NCBI RefSeq assembly: GCF_036588685.1
Contig: NC_086380.1
Location: 38,330,692 to 38,394,691, forward strand
Source of the DNA: Mytilus trossulus
Taxonomy: Eukaryota; Mollusca; Bivalvia; Mytilida; Mytilidae
Length of the DNA stretch: 64,000 nucleotides
Direction: 5' to 3'
Of the stretch, positions 26,080 through 35,960 are shown piece after piece. How positions within the stretch are numbered: position 1 is the first letter of the stretch; each line of letters opens with the position of its first letter. The notes under the pieces are model-generated. The model did not search any database and had not been told where the DNA came from. It saw nothing but the letters and a program-made list of their open reading frames with translations. The position numbers and the translations under genes were made by a program.

Positions 26080-27090
26080 CCGACGTAGTCGGTATAGTTT
26101 CGGGGTGTGCCCTCTGAACTTAAAGACGCTAAACGATGTCAACAGAATACGCATGCTCGAAAATACTTTCTGTGATTGGACAAAATGTTGTTGGCATGGT
26201 GGGTGATTTTGTTGTGTTTGAAAAAAAGGTCTCGAAAATTATATCGTGATGGAAAGCAAGGAATAATATAAATATTTGAACTAGATGTTACAAAGATTTT
26301 TATTTTTATTAAAATAATTGTTTCTCCAATAGCATCCTTGACAGCTGTTTATTCGGGACAATTATATATTTTTTAATGTAACTTTGTTGTACAAACGTAC
26401 TTAGAACAAACCTAAACATGTGAGATTTCCGTGGGGTTTTGGTGAACGTAAACAGAAAGATAGTTCTTATACTACCAATAGTTTCTAGCTTTGTTAACCA
26501 TGAATTCAGTTTAATGGAAACAGTAGTAAATGTATATTCGTTTCTTGTTATTTACACTAGATTTTTTGACAAATAAAATTTTTAGATGTCATCACAAAAT
26601 CATCTTTTATATAGTTATCAAAGGTACCAGGATTATAAGTTAGTACGCAAGACGCGCGTTTCGTCTACATAAGTCTCATAAGTGACGCGCATATCAAAAT
26701 ATTAAAAAGCCAAATAAATACAAAGTTGAAGAGCATTGAGGATCCAAAATTCCAAAAAGTTGTGCCAAATACGGCTAAGGTAATCTATGACAAGAATGAG
26801 AAAATCCTTAGTTTTTCGAAAAATTCAAAGTTTTGTAAACAGGAAATTTATAAAAATTACCACATTACTGATATTCATTTCAACACCGAAATGTTGACTA
26901 CTGGGCTGGTGATATTATTGCCTTAATATAACCAGACTTAGTAAAAAATTTCTTGTAGTTACATTCAGATGGAGATTTTATTAAAGAGTCCTGCATCATT
27001 AAGTCATTGTACTTCTGAAGGTTATCGAAATGATAGTTTTAAACATATACTCAAATTTAAATATGTCGGATATCTTTTTTAAGGATAGTT
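26080..27090. mobile_element. Composite insertion in unit B carrying an R4 copy
   Basis: Unit A joins its two flanks at about 18960. The inner part 26635-26935 reads CGCAAGACGCGCGTTTCGTC and then ATCAAAATATTAAAAAGCCA, an R4-type element in reverse. The 66-codon open frame at 26726 belongs to this repeat (KVIYDKNEK region) and is not a host gene. Confidence 0.65.
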
Positions 27091-28379
27091 CTTTTTTTAA
27101 TGTCCTTCATAACGAGTAGTTTAGTTACACAACAAATGACGCCCATGTATTATACGAATGCATTCACATTGTTCCGAAACACACTTTGTGTACTGCACGA
27201 CAAAACCCTAAACGAATCTCAAATAACAGTCCAAATCGGTGTGTGAATTTTACGGTTCTTAGGCTGGATGATGGAAACATGAAGGTAACATAAATCTAAA
27301 TTATATCATCTTTAGATGGTTACGTAATCAGACCAATCCGAGTGCAACAACAACATTGTACCTGAACAACTTACTCTGTATAAATCAAATTAAGTGTCAG
27401 GAAACTTATTATTAAAAGTTTAAAAATGCTAATCTAACCTAAAGACTTATGATTCAATACTAGTAATAACAACGAGTCCACATCACGTAGCAATGAATTA
27501 TGTATGGTGACTACTTGCATCTACCGCAAAACATTATTTAAACGTTAGGTCATATTTAGTTTTACTTGCGCGTCCAGTCTATAACGGACAATAGTCTCTG
27601 ATGCATGATTTTTTATTATTAATTGTTTTTGGCTTTTAACTAGCTGTCAGTAACTGCGAGTACTCTCAAATCTTATTTTCTTGTTAATTCGACCTGTTGA
27701 TACTGTTTATAATGCTTTTTTGATTTTTGATATTTTATTATATATGGATCTTGTCTATATACCAGCTTTGATTATTTGGAATACCTTCAAATTTACTTCT
27801 TACTACATTTGTATGAACTTCAAGATTTACCTGTATTATTAAAACCGGTTGTTTTTCTAAAGTGAATATTTTCGAAGGATTAAATAATTCGCAGTGGTGT
27901 CTTGCCATGTTTGTCCCTTATATTTTATTAACTGTACATTTGCATTCAGATATCGCCGATCAAATTTATTTGTTCCTAGTGTATTACTTTACGTTTTTTG
28001 ATTGGGTTAAGCCTGTCAATACACCTTATCGCTATTTAGTCCATTCCGAGAAAAACAGCCATTTATACAACTTTCTGTTTAGGTCACCGGCCGAAAAATG
28101 GAGGTCATCAGTAGTGAGCTGAGGGAGAACAAACTTTAGAAAGTGATCATCAAGAAACTTTGATATAGTATGATCCATATTTTACGAAATTAAAATTGAA
28201 GTAGTTTGTTTGAAGTATTTACGGTAGTTTAAACAGGTCTCATTAAAAGGTATCGTGCATGGTGAACTGTTTAAACAGGGTCCCAGATAGCTTTAACTGG
28301 ATGAAAAAGTTGTGTAATTTTAGAACTTATCCGTAATGGAATAAATAGCGATTAGGTGTATTGATATTTGATCGTGCGG

Positions 28380-28545
28380 TTTTCTACATTTGAAAATGCC
28401 TGTACCAAGTCAGGAATATGACAGTTCTTGTCCATTCGTTTTTGATGCGTTTTGTTATTTGATTTTGCCATGTGATTGTGGACTTTCCTAATTGATTTTC
28501 CTCTAAGTTCAGTATTTTTGTGATTTTACTTTTTTCTATGCTATT
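28380..28545 (+). repeat. Family R5 copy
   Basis: It contains TTTCTACATTTGAAAATGCC, AAGTCAGGAATATGACAGTT and GGACTTTCCTAATTGATTTT. Confidence 0.75.
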
Positions 28546-28609
28546 GTTTCAGAAAAAGGGAGAAGGTTTGGATCCATTAAAACGTTTAATCCCGCTGCAA
28601 ATGTTTGCA

Positions 28610-28890
28610 CCTGTCCTCAGTCAGGAATCTGATGTAATGTAGTTGTCGTTTGTTTATGTAATTTATACGTGTTTCTCGTTTCTCGTTTTTTATATAGATT
28701 AGACCGTTGGTTTTCTCGTTTCAATGGTTTTTCACTTGTAATTTTGGGGCCCTTTATAGATTGTTGCTCGGTGTGATCCAAGGCTCCGTGTTGGAGGCCG
28801 TACATTGACCTATAATGGTTAACCTTTTTTAAATTGTTATTTTGAATGAGCGTTGTCTCTTTGGCACTCACACCACACCTTCCTATATCA
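28610..28890 (+). repeat. Family R1 copy, near full length
   Basis: It contains TCAGTCAGGAATCTGATGTA, ATTAGACCGTTGGTTTTCTC, CAAGGCTCCGTGTTGGAGGC and TTGGCACTCACACCACACC. Confidence 0.8.
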
Positions 28891-29334
28891 ATATACTAAA
28901 AATAAAAAAAAATCAATACAACGCTTGCAATTGATGATAAAAAATTATTATCTTGTATGAGAGCTTTCAGCTAAACAGTCTTTGATGAAGGGTGTTGTTC
29001 TGTTGCCAAGTCATAACCTCCTTCATAAGTGTTAAAATCAAAATGACGGATTAGCAAAAGCTTTTTCTTAAACCGAAGCCTCATGCCAAATACATTAACA
29101 CAGAAAAACAAAGAATTGAGCAAGCGTATCACATGCAAGTTACAAACTCAATACATACATTATGTCATAATAAAGGGAGAAAAGGTGAACATCCAGGTCA
29201 TTCCAGCAAGAATTGTCAAAAGACGTTGAAGTATGGTCGGCCTAAAAGCTGAAAATGTATTCTGTCAAGTTTGACGCGTTCTGCAAAATTTTAGGAGCAA
29301 TAATATTTACGATAGTTCATACCAGGCATATAAT

Positions 29335-29395
29335 GTAATACACCAGACGAGCGTGTCGTCTACGTGGAGACCCATCAGTGACGCCAAGATAAAAC
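29335..29395 (-). repeat. Family R4 core in unit B, reverse
   Basis: CACCAGACGAGCGTGTCGTC, then CCATCAGTGACGCC. It is orthologous to 19785-19840 in unit A. Confidence 0.7.
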
Positions 29396-30474
29396 CAAAT
29401 ACAATGCTCATTCTGATTACATGGAAAACAAAGGCTCAAATTCAAATACCCCCATTTATAAGTTTCTAATCAAAATAATTGTTAGATATTGTAATTTAAA
29501 TGATATGACAAACGTTCATTTTATGTCAAACTATGTAGGAAAGTTTCCGCTTATACAAGGTTTCTTTGTGTTAGAATAGAAAGAAAAACATTTGAGCCTC
29601 TTATACTACTGCATCATGTGCATGCATTGTAAAATTAAAATGCCTGTATTCAAAATAGTTTAGTGATACTTAGTACGAATTCCTAAATGCAATATTATAT
29701 ATGAGTACTTGTGTCTGACAACGTATGGATAAAGACGAATACAAAACTTTAAATAAATATAGGTGTGTGTTTCTCGTTGGGTAAAATATTGAATTCACTC
29801 ATTCATACGATTTCCATTTTTTAAATGTGTATACCAACTTTGTATAAGCTCATAGAAACATCATTTCTTAAAAATTATAAAAACACACCTTATGAGTTTA
29901 ACATGTGTAATAGGTGAGTATTTTGAACATTATATAAAATGCGTTAAACTGAATTGAGGTCGTGTAAACATAAAATTCAAATACAAACTAACTACGCACT
30001 ATTGGATGAACATTCTTGATACAAAGTATTAGATAAAAAAAATATAATTATAGCCTACCGTGATTACTTGAAAGTTCGAAATTCTTCACGAATTGGCAGA
30101 AATATCTTAAATCCTGTGTAAAATGTACATTCCATGAACGTTTTAAAGTTAAAATCACATTTCAGATAACCTTTGTCTTTAACTTATCTACCTTTTTGAA
30201 AACATCCTTGATGCACTTATTCCGTAATTATAAACAAATGACACAAATTGATATAAGACAATGGTGGCATTGACACTGCTCTGTTTAAATCCGTTTTCTC
30301 TTTGATGAAATGGATAAGTTTTCATCGGGAACAACACCCATGTAGGTTGAAACCAGTTTATAAACAAAACCGGTTGTTGTTGAAAATCTGGTGTCAAGAT
30401 AAAGGAAGTAATTAAAGGTCTCGATTAACAATGCACTTGAACTTTACACCTACGCATCCGGTGAATGGATACAT

Positions 30475-30778
30475 ATGTATTTATTAAAGTTGAGCATACA
30501 CGTGTTTTCTATTATGTAAACAATCACACTTGATTGTGTGTCCGCATAGTGGTCATCTATTGGTGTTTATATTGGATAAACAGGTTTGTGTTTTAAATAT
30601 ATGATATTTCGGATTGGTCAATATTTGTCGCATTGCGAAAATATATTGAGAATGATATTTGTTATGTAAATAGCACGGGATTTTTAAAGCGCGAATAGTC
30701 TTGTTTTAAGTAATTTAAGATATATGTTCATTCGAAGCTCGTATACCGTTCAGTAAGGCAACTTAGTTTAGGTAAAGA
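30475..30778 (+). repeat. Ngaro element repeat A1
   Basis: It starts ATGTATTTATTAAAGTTGAG and ends GGTAAAGA, two bases before the first ATG of the gag-like frame. It presumably holds the element's promoter and 5' leader (inference). Confidence 0.93.
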
Positions 30779-30779
30779 T

Positions 30780-31570
30780 ATGTCCGAACCAGTGCACGGT
30801 CTGAATGAAGAAGATTTGTTAAGGGACCCCTTACATGGTCAACCCGAACGTCTTAATGCTTCAAATTCACAAGCTAATCAAAACCGTGACTTAGTAGACA
30901 CTTTTGGCCTTTTTAAAGACTATTTGGATAAGAAACTTGTTGATTTGAAGCCCGACATTCTGTCAGAACAAGACAATTTATCTAAGAAATTCAGAGATGA
31001 GGCTAATATTAAGTTCAAATCAGAAGGGAACCGTATTCAGTTTCGATTTAATGAGAACATTTTGGATGGCCTTAACAAAATCCACAAGGATCTCGTATCT
31101 GTTGCTTCTCCCCTTTCTTCTATTACTGGTGATTTGGTATGTAAACTTAAAGAAAGAAACAAACTCATCAGGATCGCTGATAACTCCACTGGGGGATGGG
31201 CTACGGTTAGAGAATATAAAAGTAACGATATCGCTGAAAATGATGAGGACGAGAAAAAATTCGCCAGGCTGAGACTAGAGCCCTCAAAACTATTAAGGGA
31301 AAAAAGACCCGCCCTCAGCCGTATACAGCTAGACCTTCTACTGCAGTTGGGAGTATCGCTACTGCCACTGCTCCTCCTCCAGCTTACGACTTCAGTCGAT
31401 ATCAACAGCCCTTTCGTACCAGCACTGCACGGCGTGAGCCGTGCCCCATGGACATCGGTCACTACTGCAAGCAGTATGGTCACTGGAAAAGAAACTGCCC
31501 ACTCAACTTCAAGTCAGCCACAGCTTCTGCATCCAGTTACCAGCCATCCAAACAGCAATGATACAGTTAC
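30780..31570 (+). pseudogene. Ngaro gag-like ORF, frameshifted
   Basis: The frame opens at the ATG right after A1 (MSEPVHGLNEEDLLRDPL) and reads as a charged, coiled-coil-like gag protein to about 31260. A run of A at about 31256 then shifts the ancestral frame. In the shifted frame a Pro/Ala/Thr-rich stretch is followed by HYCKQYGHWKRNC, a CCHC zinc-knuckle remnant with the C-x4-H-x4-C spacing kept but the first Cys position occupied by Gly. Another shift near 31560 leads back to the open frame that runs on into the polymerase. So the 396-codon open frame 30780-31970 is partly out of frame in its middle and mixes gag and polymerase N-terminus. A gag role follows from position and the knuckle remnant. 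Confidence 0.75.
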
Positions 31571-33428
31571 TGTTAATGATAAGTATCTAGATATAAGTTT
31601 ATTATCTTCTAGCTATGAATGCAATAACGACGAACTTGACGAATTTATGTCACAAGTTCAATTTCTTGAAAAATTAGAGTTTTCTGCTAGTTACGGTTAT
31701 GTAATCCCATTTTTAGTGCCTCGCCCTAGTATGCACATGAAAAACACTCGCCCTAGTATGCACATGAAAAACAATAAATCTGCTGTTTCTAACTCAGAAT
31801 TTGTGGAAAAAGCCGTTTTAGAATTAGTTGATTCTGGATGTGCATATAAAGTTCCCTTTACGCCTTATATTGTTAATCCTTTATCAGTTGCCACCAATAA
31901 GTCCGAAAAAAAGAGGTTAATATTGGATCTTTCAATTTTAAATAAATCCGTCAAAAAAAGAGAGATTTAAATTTGAAGACTGGAAAACAGTTATTCAATT
32001 TTTCAAAAAAGGTTCTTATCTGTTTAAGTTCGATTTAAAGTCTGGTTATCATCATTACGACATTTGTCCTCAGCAACAAACGTTTCTTGGTTTTTCCTGG
32101 AATAGCAAGTGTTACTATTTTTCAGTTTTAGTTTTTGGTCTAGCTTCTAGCCCTTACTTATTTACGCAATGTTTGAGATCTATGGTCAAATATTGGAGAC
32201 AAAATTCGATTGATATTGTTTTGTATTTAGATGATGGTTTTTGAATGGCTTCGGATTACGAATTATGTCGGAAAGATTCCGATTTTGTCAAAAAATCACT
32301 AAAAGAGGCTGGTTTTTTAGTCAATGTAGAAAAATCTGTTTTTGAACCTACCCAAAAGTTAGAATGGTTAGGAATCACTTGGGATTCTGTTCAATTCTGC
32401 ATTTCTATTCCCGAAAGAAGGTTAAATGATTTGTTACAGTCTATAGATGAAATTTTAGACAGATTTTTTTTTTCTCTGCTAGGCAATTTGCTCAAGTGAC
32501 TGGTAAGATCATTTCTTCATCACCAGTGTTCGGAAATTTGACTAGATTGATGACAAGATATTGTTACTTGTGCATCGTGCAAAGATTGAGCTGGGATAAA
32601 TTATTACAAATTTTTATCCAGCTGAGATTTTGAATGAGCTTAAGTTCTGGAAATCCAATGTGATTACTTTGAATAAAAAGAAATTGGCTATGTACAGCCC
32701 TTCTTCGATAGTATTTTTTTCAGATGCTAGTAATGTAGCCTGTGGGGCTTATAGTGTAGAATTGGAAAATAAGATTTTTCACAAAATTTGGAACGAATCA
32801 GAAAGATGTAAAAGCTCCACCTGGAGAGAGATGAGAACAATCGAACAGGCCCTTTTTGTCGTTTAGTACTCTATTTATGGGCAAAAGTTTAAAATGGTTT
32901 ACTGATAACCAAAATTGTGTACGTATAGTACAAGCTGGAAGTATGAAGGAAGATTTACAAAATCTTGCCTATTCTATTTTTTGTATTTGTAAAGAGCATA
33001 ATATATTAATTGAATTACAATGGATTCCCCGCACATTGAATTCAAAGGCAGATTACATTAGCAAAATGAGTGATCATAAGGATTGGCAAATTTCAAATGA
33101 ATTTTTTGAATTTTCAGAAAGTTTATGGGGACCGTTTACTGTTGACAGGTTTGCTAGCGTGATGAATAACAAGACAAAAAGGTTTAACTCACTTTTCTGG
33201 AATCCGAACGCAGAAGCTGTAGATGCGTTTACACAAAATTGGCATGGAGAAAATAATTGGCTTGTCCCCCCTATTTATTCAGTTATACGCACAATTAAAC
33301 ATCTGATTTACTGTAAGGCTAAAGGGTCTTTAATTGTCCCAAGATGGGTATCTGCGCCATTCTGGTCATATATTTTTAATAAAAACTTGACTTACAAAGC
33401 TTATGTTAAAGATGTGCTAGAATTTTAA
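31571..33428 (+). pseudogene. Ngaro reverse transcriptase-RNase H, several frameshifts
   Basis: RT motifs in order are KKRLILDLSILNKSV (about 31911), LFKFDLKSGYHH (about 32020), FGLASSPYLFTQ (about 32135) and the catalytic VLYLDDGF (about 32217-32243). RNase H follows, with Asp in FSDASNVACGAY (about 32717), Glu in WREMRTIEQAL, Asp in WFTDNQNCVRIVQ and the terminal LNSKADYISK (about 33040). Breaks: a shift in an A run at about 31953, a TGA just after the YLDD box at 32242-32244, a shift in the T run at about 32465, a degraded stretch 32500-32630, and a shift near 32860. After RNase H a conserved-looking extension (GPFTVDRFASVMNNKTKRF) continues to 33428, as in DIRS-like polymerases. The active-site residues survive but no intact protein can be made. 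Confidence 0.88.
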
Positions 33429-33841
33429 GAAACGAATAGAATCTATTCAAAAGGAAGTAGTCCGAAGTGTATCTTTGGAACTGAAAAATTTTATCAACTG
33501 TTCTCGCAGTTAGATTAGACGCTAGTCTGTGATATTTCACATGGTCCTGATATCAAGTTTGGTATTGCAGAGACATGGTGAATGAGATTTTACGTTGTAC
33601 ATATTACTCAGTGGAGAATGTAAAGATGAAGTATTTTTAGCGACATGGCCCTAGTATCATATGTTGTAGTATGATATTGTAGTAGGCATGGTTGATTGTT
33701 TAATGTCATATGCATTTTATTATAATAATTTATATGAATACTTGTTTAATTTTCCTTTATTGGGTAACACATTTTTCAGATGTTTTCAAAACTAGAAGAT
33801 GGAATGATATTGGTTCTTTTCGTCAGTCTTAATCTCCAGCC

Positions 33842-34786
33842 ATGCAGCTCCTGGTAGACCAGATACCTTCCTTTTGTTTGTCATCTAGAGCAACTAACAC
33901 TCAACGACAGTATAGATATGTTTTCAACGCTTTTTGTAAGTGGTGTTTATCTATTAATTTTTCAAACACGTTACCTGCTTCAGTTATTTCTGTCGCATCG
34001 TATTTAGTTTATTTGACTAATATTGGTAAATCTACTAGCAGCATAAATGAAGTTTTTATGCTATAAGTTAGGCTCATAGATTAGCCGGAGTTGAAAATCC
34101 GTGTAAATCGGATTTGGTTATTTCTGTGAAGGAAGGATCTTTGAGATCTGTTGGACACATTGTGGTTAAGAAAGAACCTATAACACCAGAAATTGTGTAT
34201 CAAATAGTTATGCTTTATGGTAACGATATATCTAATCTGAAAGATGTTAGAATAGCATGTATGTGCCTTATAAGTTTTGAGGTATTCAGAATTAGCAAAT
34301 CTGACAAGAAATAATATTGTTTTTCATGATTCGTACATCAGTTTACTGATAGAGAGTAGTAAAACTGATATTTACCGTGAGGGTAGAGATGTACTCATTT
34401 CAAAAACGGACAAAATTACATGTCCCGTTAAAATGTTGATGAAATATTTAGATTTAGCAAACATCAAGTCGGACAGTAATGATTTGATTTTTCGTCCTTT
34501 ATCTTTTTGTAAATCTGTAAATGGTTACAAATTAAGAAATGGTAAGCTTTCTTATACTACTGCAAGAGACATTCTGTTATCTACTTTAACATCTATTGGT
34601 TTAGACAAAAAGTATTTTGGTTTGCATAGTTTGAGGTCCGGAGGCGCCACTGCTGCTGCAAATGCGCATGTGGAAGATAGAATCTTCAAAAAACATGGTC
34701 GCTGGAAATCAGACCGGGCTAAGGACGGATATGTCAAAGAGAACATCAGTGAACGTTTAACAGTAACTAAAAATTTAGGAATTTAA
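33842..34786 (+). pseudogene. Ngaro tyrosine recombinase, broken
   Basis: The N-terminal core-binding part starts about 33842 (TNTQRQYRYVFNAFCKWC) and is interrupted near 34065, with the frame continuing in register from about 34079 (AHRLAGVENPCKSDL). A second shift near 34280 joins the catalytic half 34277-34786. That half keeps the catalytic set: Arg2 (RYSELANL), His117 and Arg120 (GLHSLRSGGAT), His140/Trp143 (KHGRWKSD) and Tyr152 (KDGYV), numbered within the 169-residue fragment. The protein would integrate circular cDNA by site-specific recombination. The resemblance to phage integrases reflects shared ancestry of the catalytic fold and is not evidence of phage DNA. Confidence 0.9.
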
Positions 34787-34825
34787 AAAGCACACAATTG
34801 CGCCTTTCTTTGTTTAGTCGAAAAT

Positions 34826-34923
34826 AGCTGCACATGCTGGCGAGCTATTCCTATGTAACAAGTGTTTGTTTTTATTTTATAAATACTTTATATGCGTTTG
34901 AGGTGACGAATTAGAATATAAAT
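34826..34923 (+). repeat. Ngaro element repeat B1
   Basis: 98 bp beginning AGCTGCACATGCTGGCGAGC. It is identical by eye to B2 and its last two bases overlap the first two bases of A2. Confidence 0.93.
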
Positions 34924-35228
34924 GTATTTATTAAAGTTGAGCATACACGTGTTTTCTATTATGTAAACAATCACACGTGATTGTGTGTCCGCATAGTGGT
35001 CATCTATTGGTGTTTATATTGGATAAACAGGTTTGTGTTTTAAATATATGATATTTCGGATTGGTCAATATTTGTCGCATTGCGTAAATATATTGAGTAT
35101 GATATTTGTTATGTAAATAGCACGGGATTTTTAAAGCGCGAATAGTTGTCTTGTTTTAAGTAATTTAAGATATATGGTCATTCGAAGCTCGTATATCGTT
35201 CAGTAAGGCAGCTTAGTTTAGGTAAAGA
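34922..35228 (+). repeat. Ngaro element repeat A2
   Basis: Second copy of A1, 307 bp, with a 3-bp insertion (GTTGTC versus GTC) and about seven substitutions relative to A1. Confidence 0.93.
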
Positions 35229-35465
35229 CCCCCCACCCCCCCTCCCCGGATTAAGATGCTTGTATATTTGAAATGTTTTCACGCATAGATAGAAAGATAT
35301 TTATACTATCAGTAGGACATTGTTTGTTTGATTATTAAGATTTTTATGTATATTTGATTTCTGATTTTATTTTTCTATTTTGTAGGCTGTCTTGTACTAC
35401 GCAGCGGTGTGACCGATATCATGACATCGGGACTCAGTATTTTGATTTAATAAAATTTAACAGGA
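35229..35465 (+). other. Spacer between A2 and B2, opening with a C-rich tract
   Basis: It begins with about 20 bases that are almost all C, the only such tract in this AT-rich window, then AT-rich sequence. No other copy is in the window. Confidence 0.7.
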
Positions 35466-35563
35466 AGCTGCACATGCTGGCGAGCTATTCCTATGTAACA
35501 AGTGTTTGTTTTTATTTTATAAATACTTTATATGCGTTTGAGGTGACGAATTAGAATATAAAT
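35466..35563 (+). repeat. Ngaro element repeat B2, right end
   Basis: 98 bp matching B1. It ends GAATATAAAT and is followed at once by CTTAATTG, the right flank of the empty site in unit A. Confidence 0.93.
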
Positions 35564-35754
35564 CTTAATTGTTAAACTGGTGCATAAACCTGTAAATTAT
35601 TTGATCCCTTTATGATAAATAGGTGCTAACGAAAAATCTCAGCAACAAGTTGACTAGGGTAAGAAGTTATTCTATATCTGTCAGGAAACATATAAACCAT
35701 TTTACGTGCATATCCAATTTCAAACACATTTTGACAATAATATTTTAAGAACTG

Positions 35755-35905
35755 TTATCATTCATATGTTCATACTTATAAATTAACTATTAAAAAAACT
35801 TTGAATTTTTGAAATACAACGGCTTTTCTACCTCAGGAATAGATTACATTAGCTTGTATTTAGAAAAACTTTTATGAATTTTCGGTCCTCAGTGCTCCAC
35901 AATAT
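35755..35905 (+). repeat. R4-associated tail segment
   Basis: ATATGTTCATACTTATAAAT, then TCTACCTCAGGAATAGATTA. It matches the tail of the element at 38363-38710. Confidence 0.7.
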
Positions 35906-35932
35906 CGTCCTTTTATGGCCTCTTTAACTTTT

Positions 35933-35960
35933 AGCATGAACCCCTTACGGGGTTCATGCT
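35933..35960. repeat. Perfect 12-bp stem hairpin
   Basis: AGCATGAACCCC, a TTAC loop, then GGGGTTCATGCT. GC-rich for this region; function unknown. Confidence 0.85.

Larger units (their letters stand above)
27595..28900. mobile_element. Unclassified 1.3 kb insertion in unit B, with R5 and R1 segments
   Basis: Unit A reads through at about 19475-19515, whereas unit B carries TCTGATGCATGATTTTTTAT and GCCAGTAACTGCGAG-like sequence, a short open frame (27862-28122), an R5 segment (about 28380-28545) and an R1 segment (about 28610-28890) in series. No protein family is recognised. It may be several nested insertions. Confidence 0.55.
30475..35563 (+). mobile_element. Ngaro-type tyrosine-recombinase retrotransposon with split direct repeats
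   Basis: The layout is A1 (30475-30778), gag-like/RT/RNase H/tyrosine recombinase reading frames, B1 (34826-34923), A2 (34922-35228), a spacer, then B2 (35466-35563). This A1-ORFs-B1-A2-B2 order is the known signature of Ngaro-group DIRS-like elements, which use a tyrosine recombinase in place of an integrase and make no target-site duplication. The empty site is kept in unit A (ACATATCTTAATTG at about 21017-21030): the left flank ACAT and right flank CTTAATTG meet there around a shared AT, with no duplication. The coding part is broken by stops and frameshifts, so this copy is non-autonomous. A1 and A2 differ at about seven positions plus a 3-bp indel, and B1 and B2 look identical. Confidence 0.93.

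Noticed and set aside
30188..30397. 70-codon minus-strand frame in unit B
   Set aside because: The matching segment in unit A (about 20720-20930) has stops and indels in this frame. It lies in the third sub-block and is better treated as non-coding.
30780..31970. 396-codon open frame as a single intact protein
   Set aside because: Its middle third is out of the ancestral frame. The zinc-knuckle remnant lies in another frame, and the end belongs to the polymerase.
33842..34786. Phage or bacterial integrase, i.e. prophage or contamination
   Set aside because: The fragment follows RT and RNase H within split direct repeats, and the flanks are mussel-type repeats. It is an eukaryotic YR retrotransposon.
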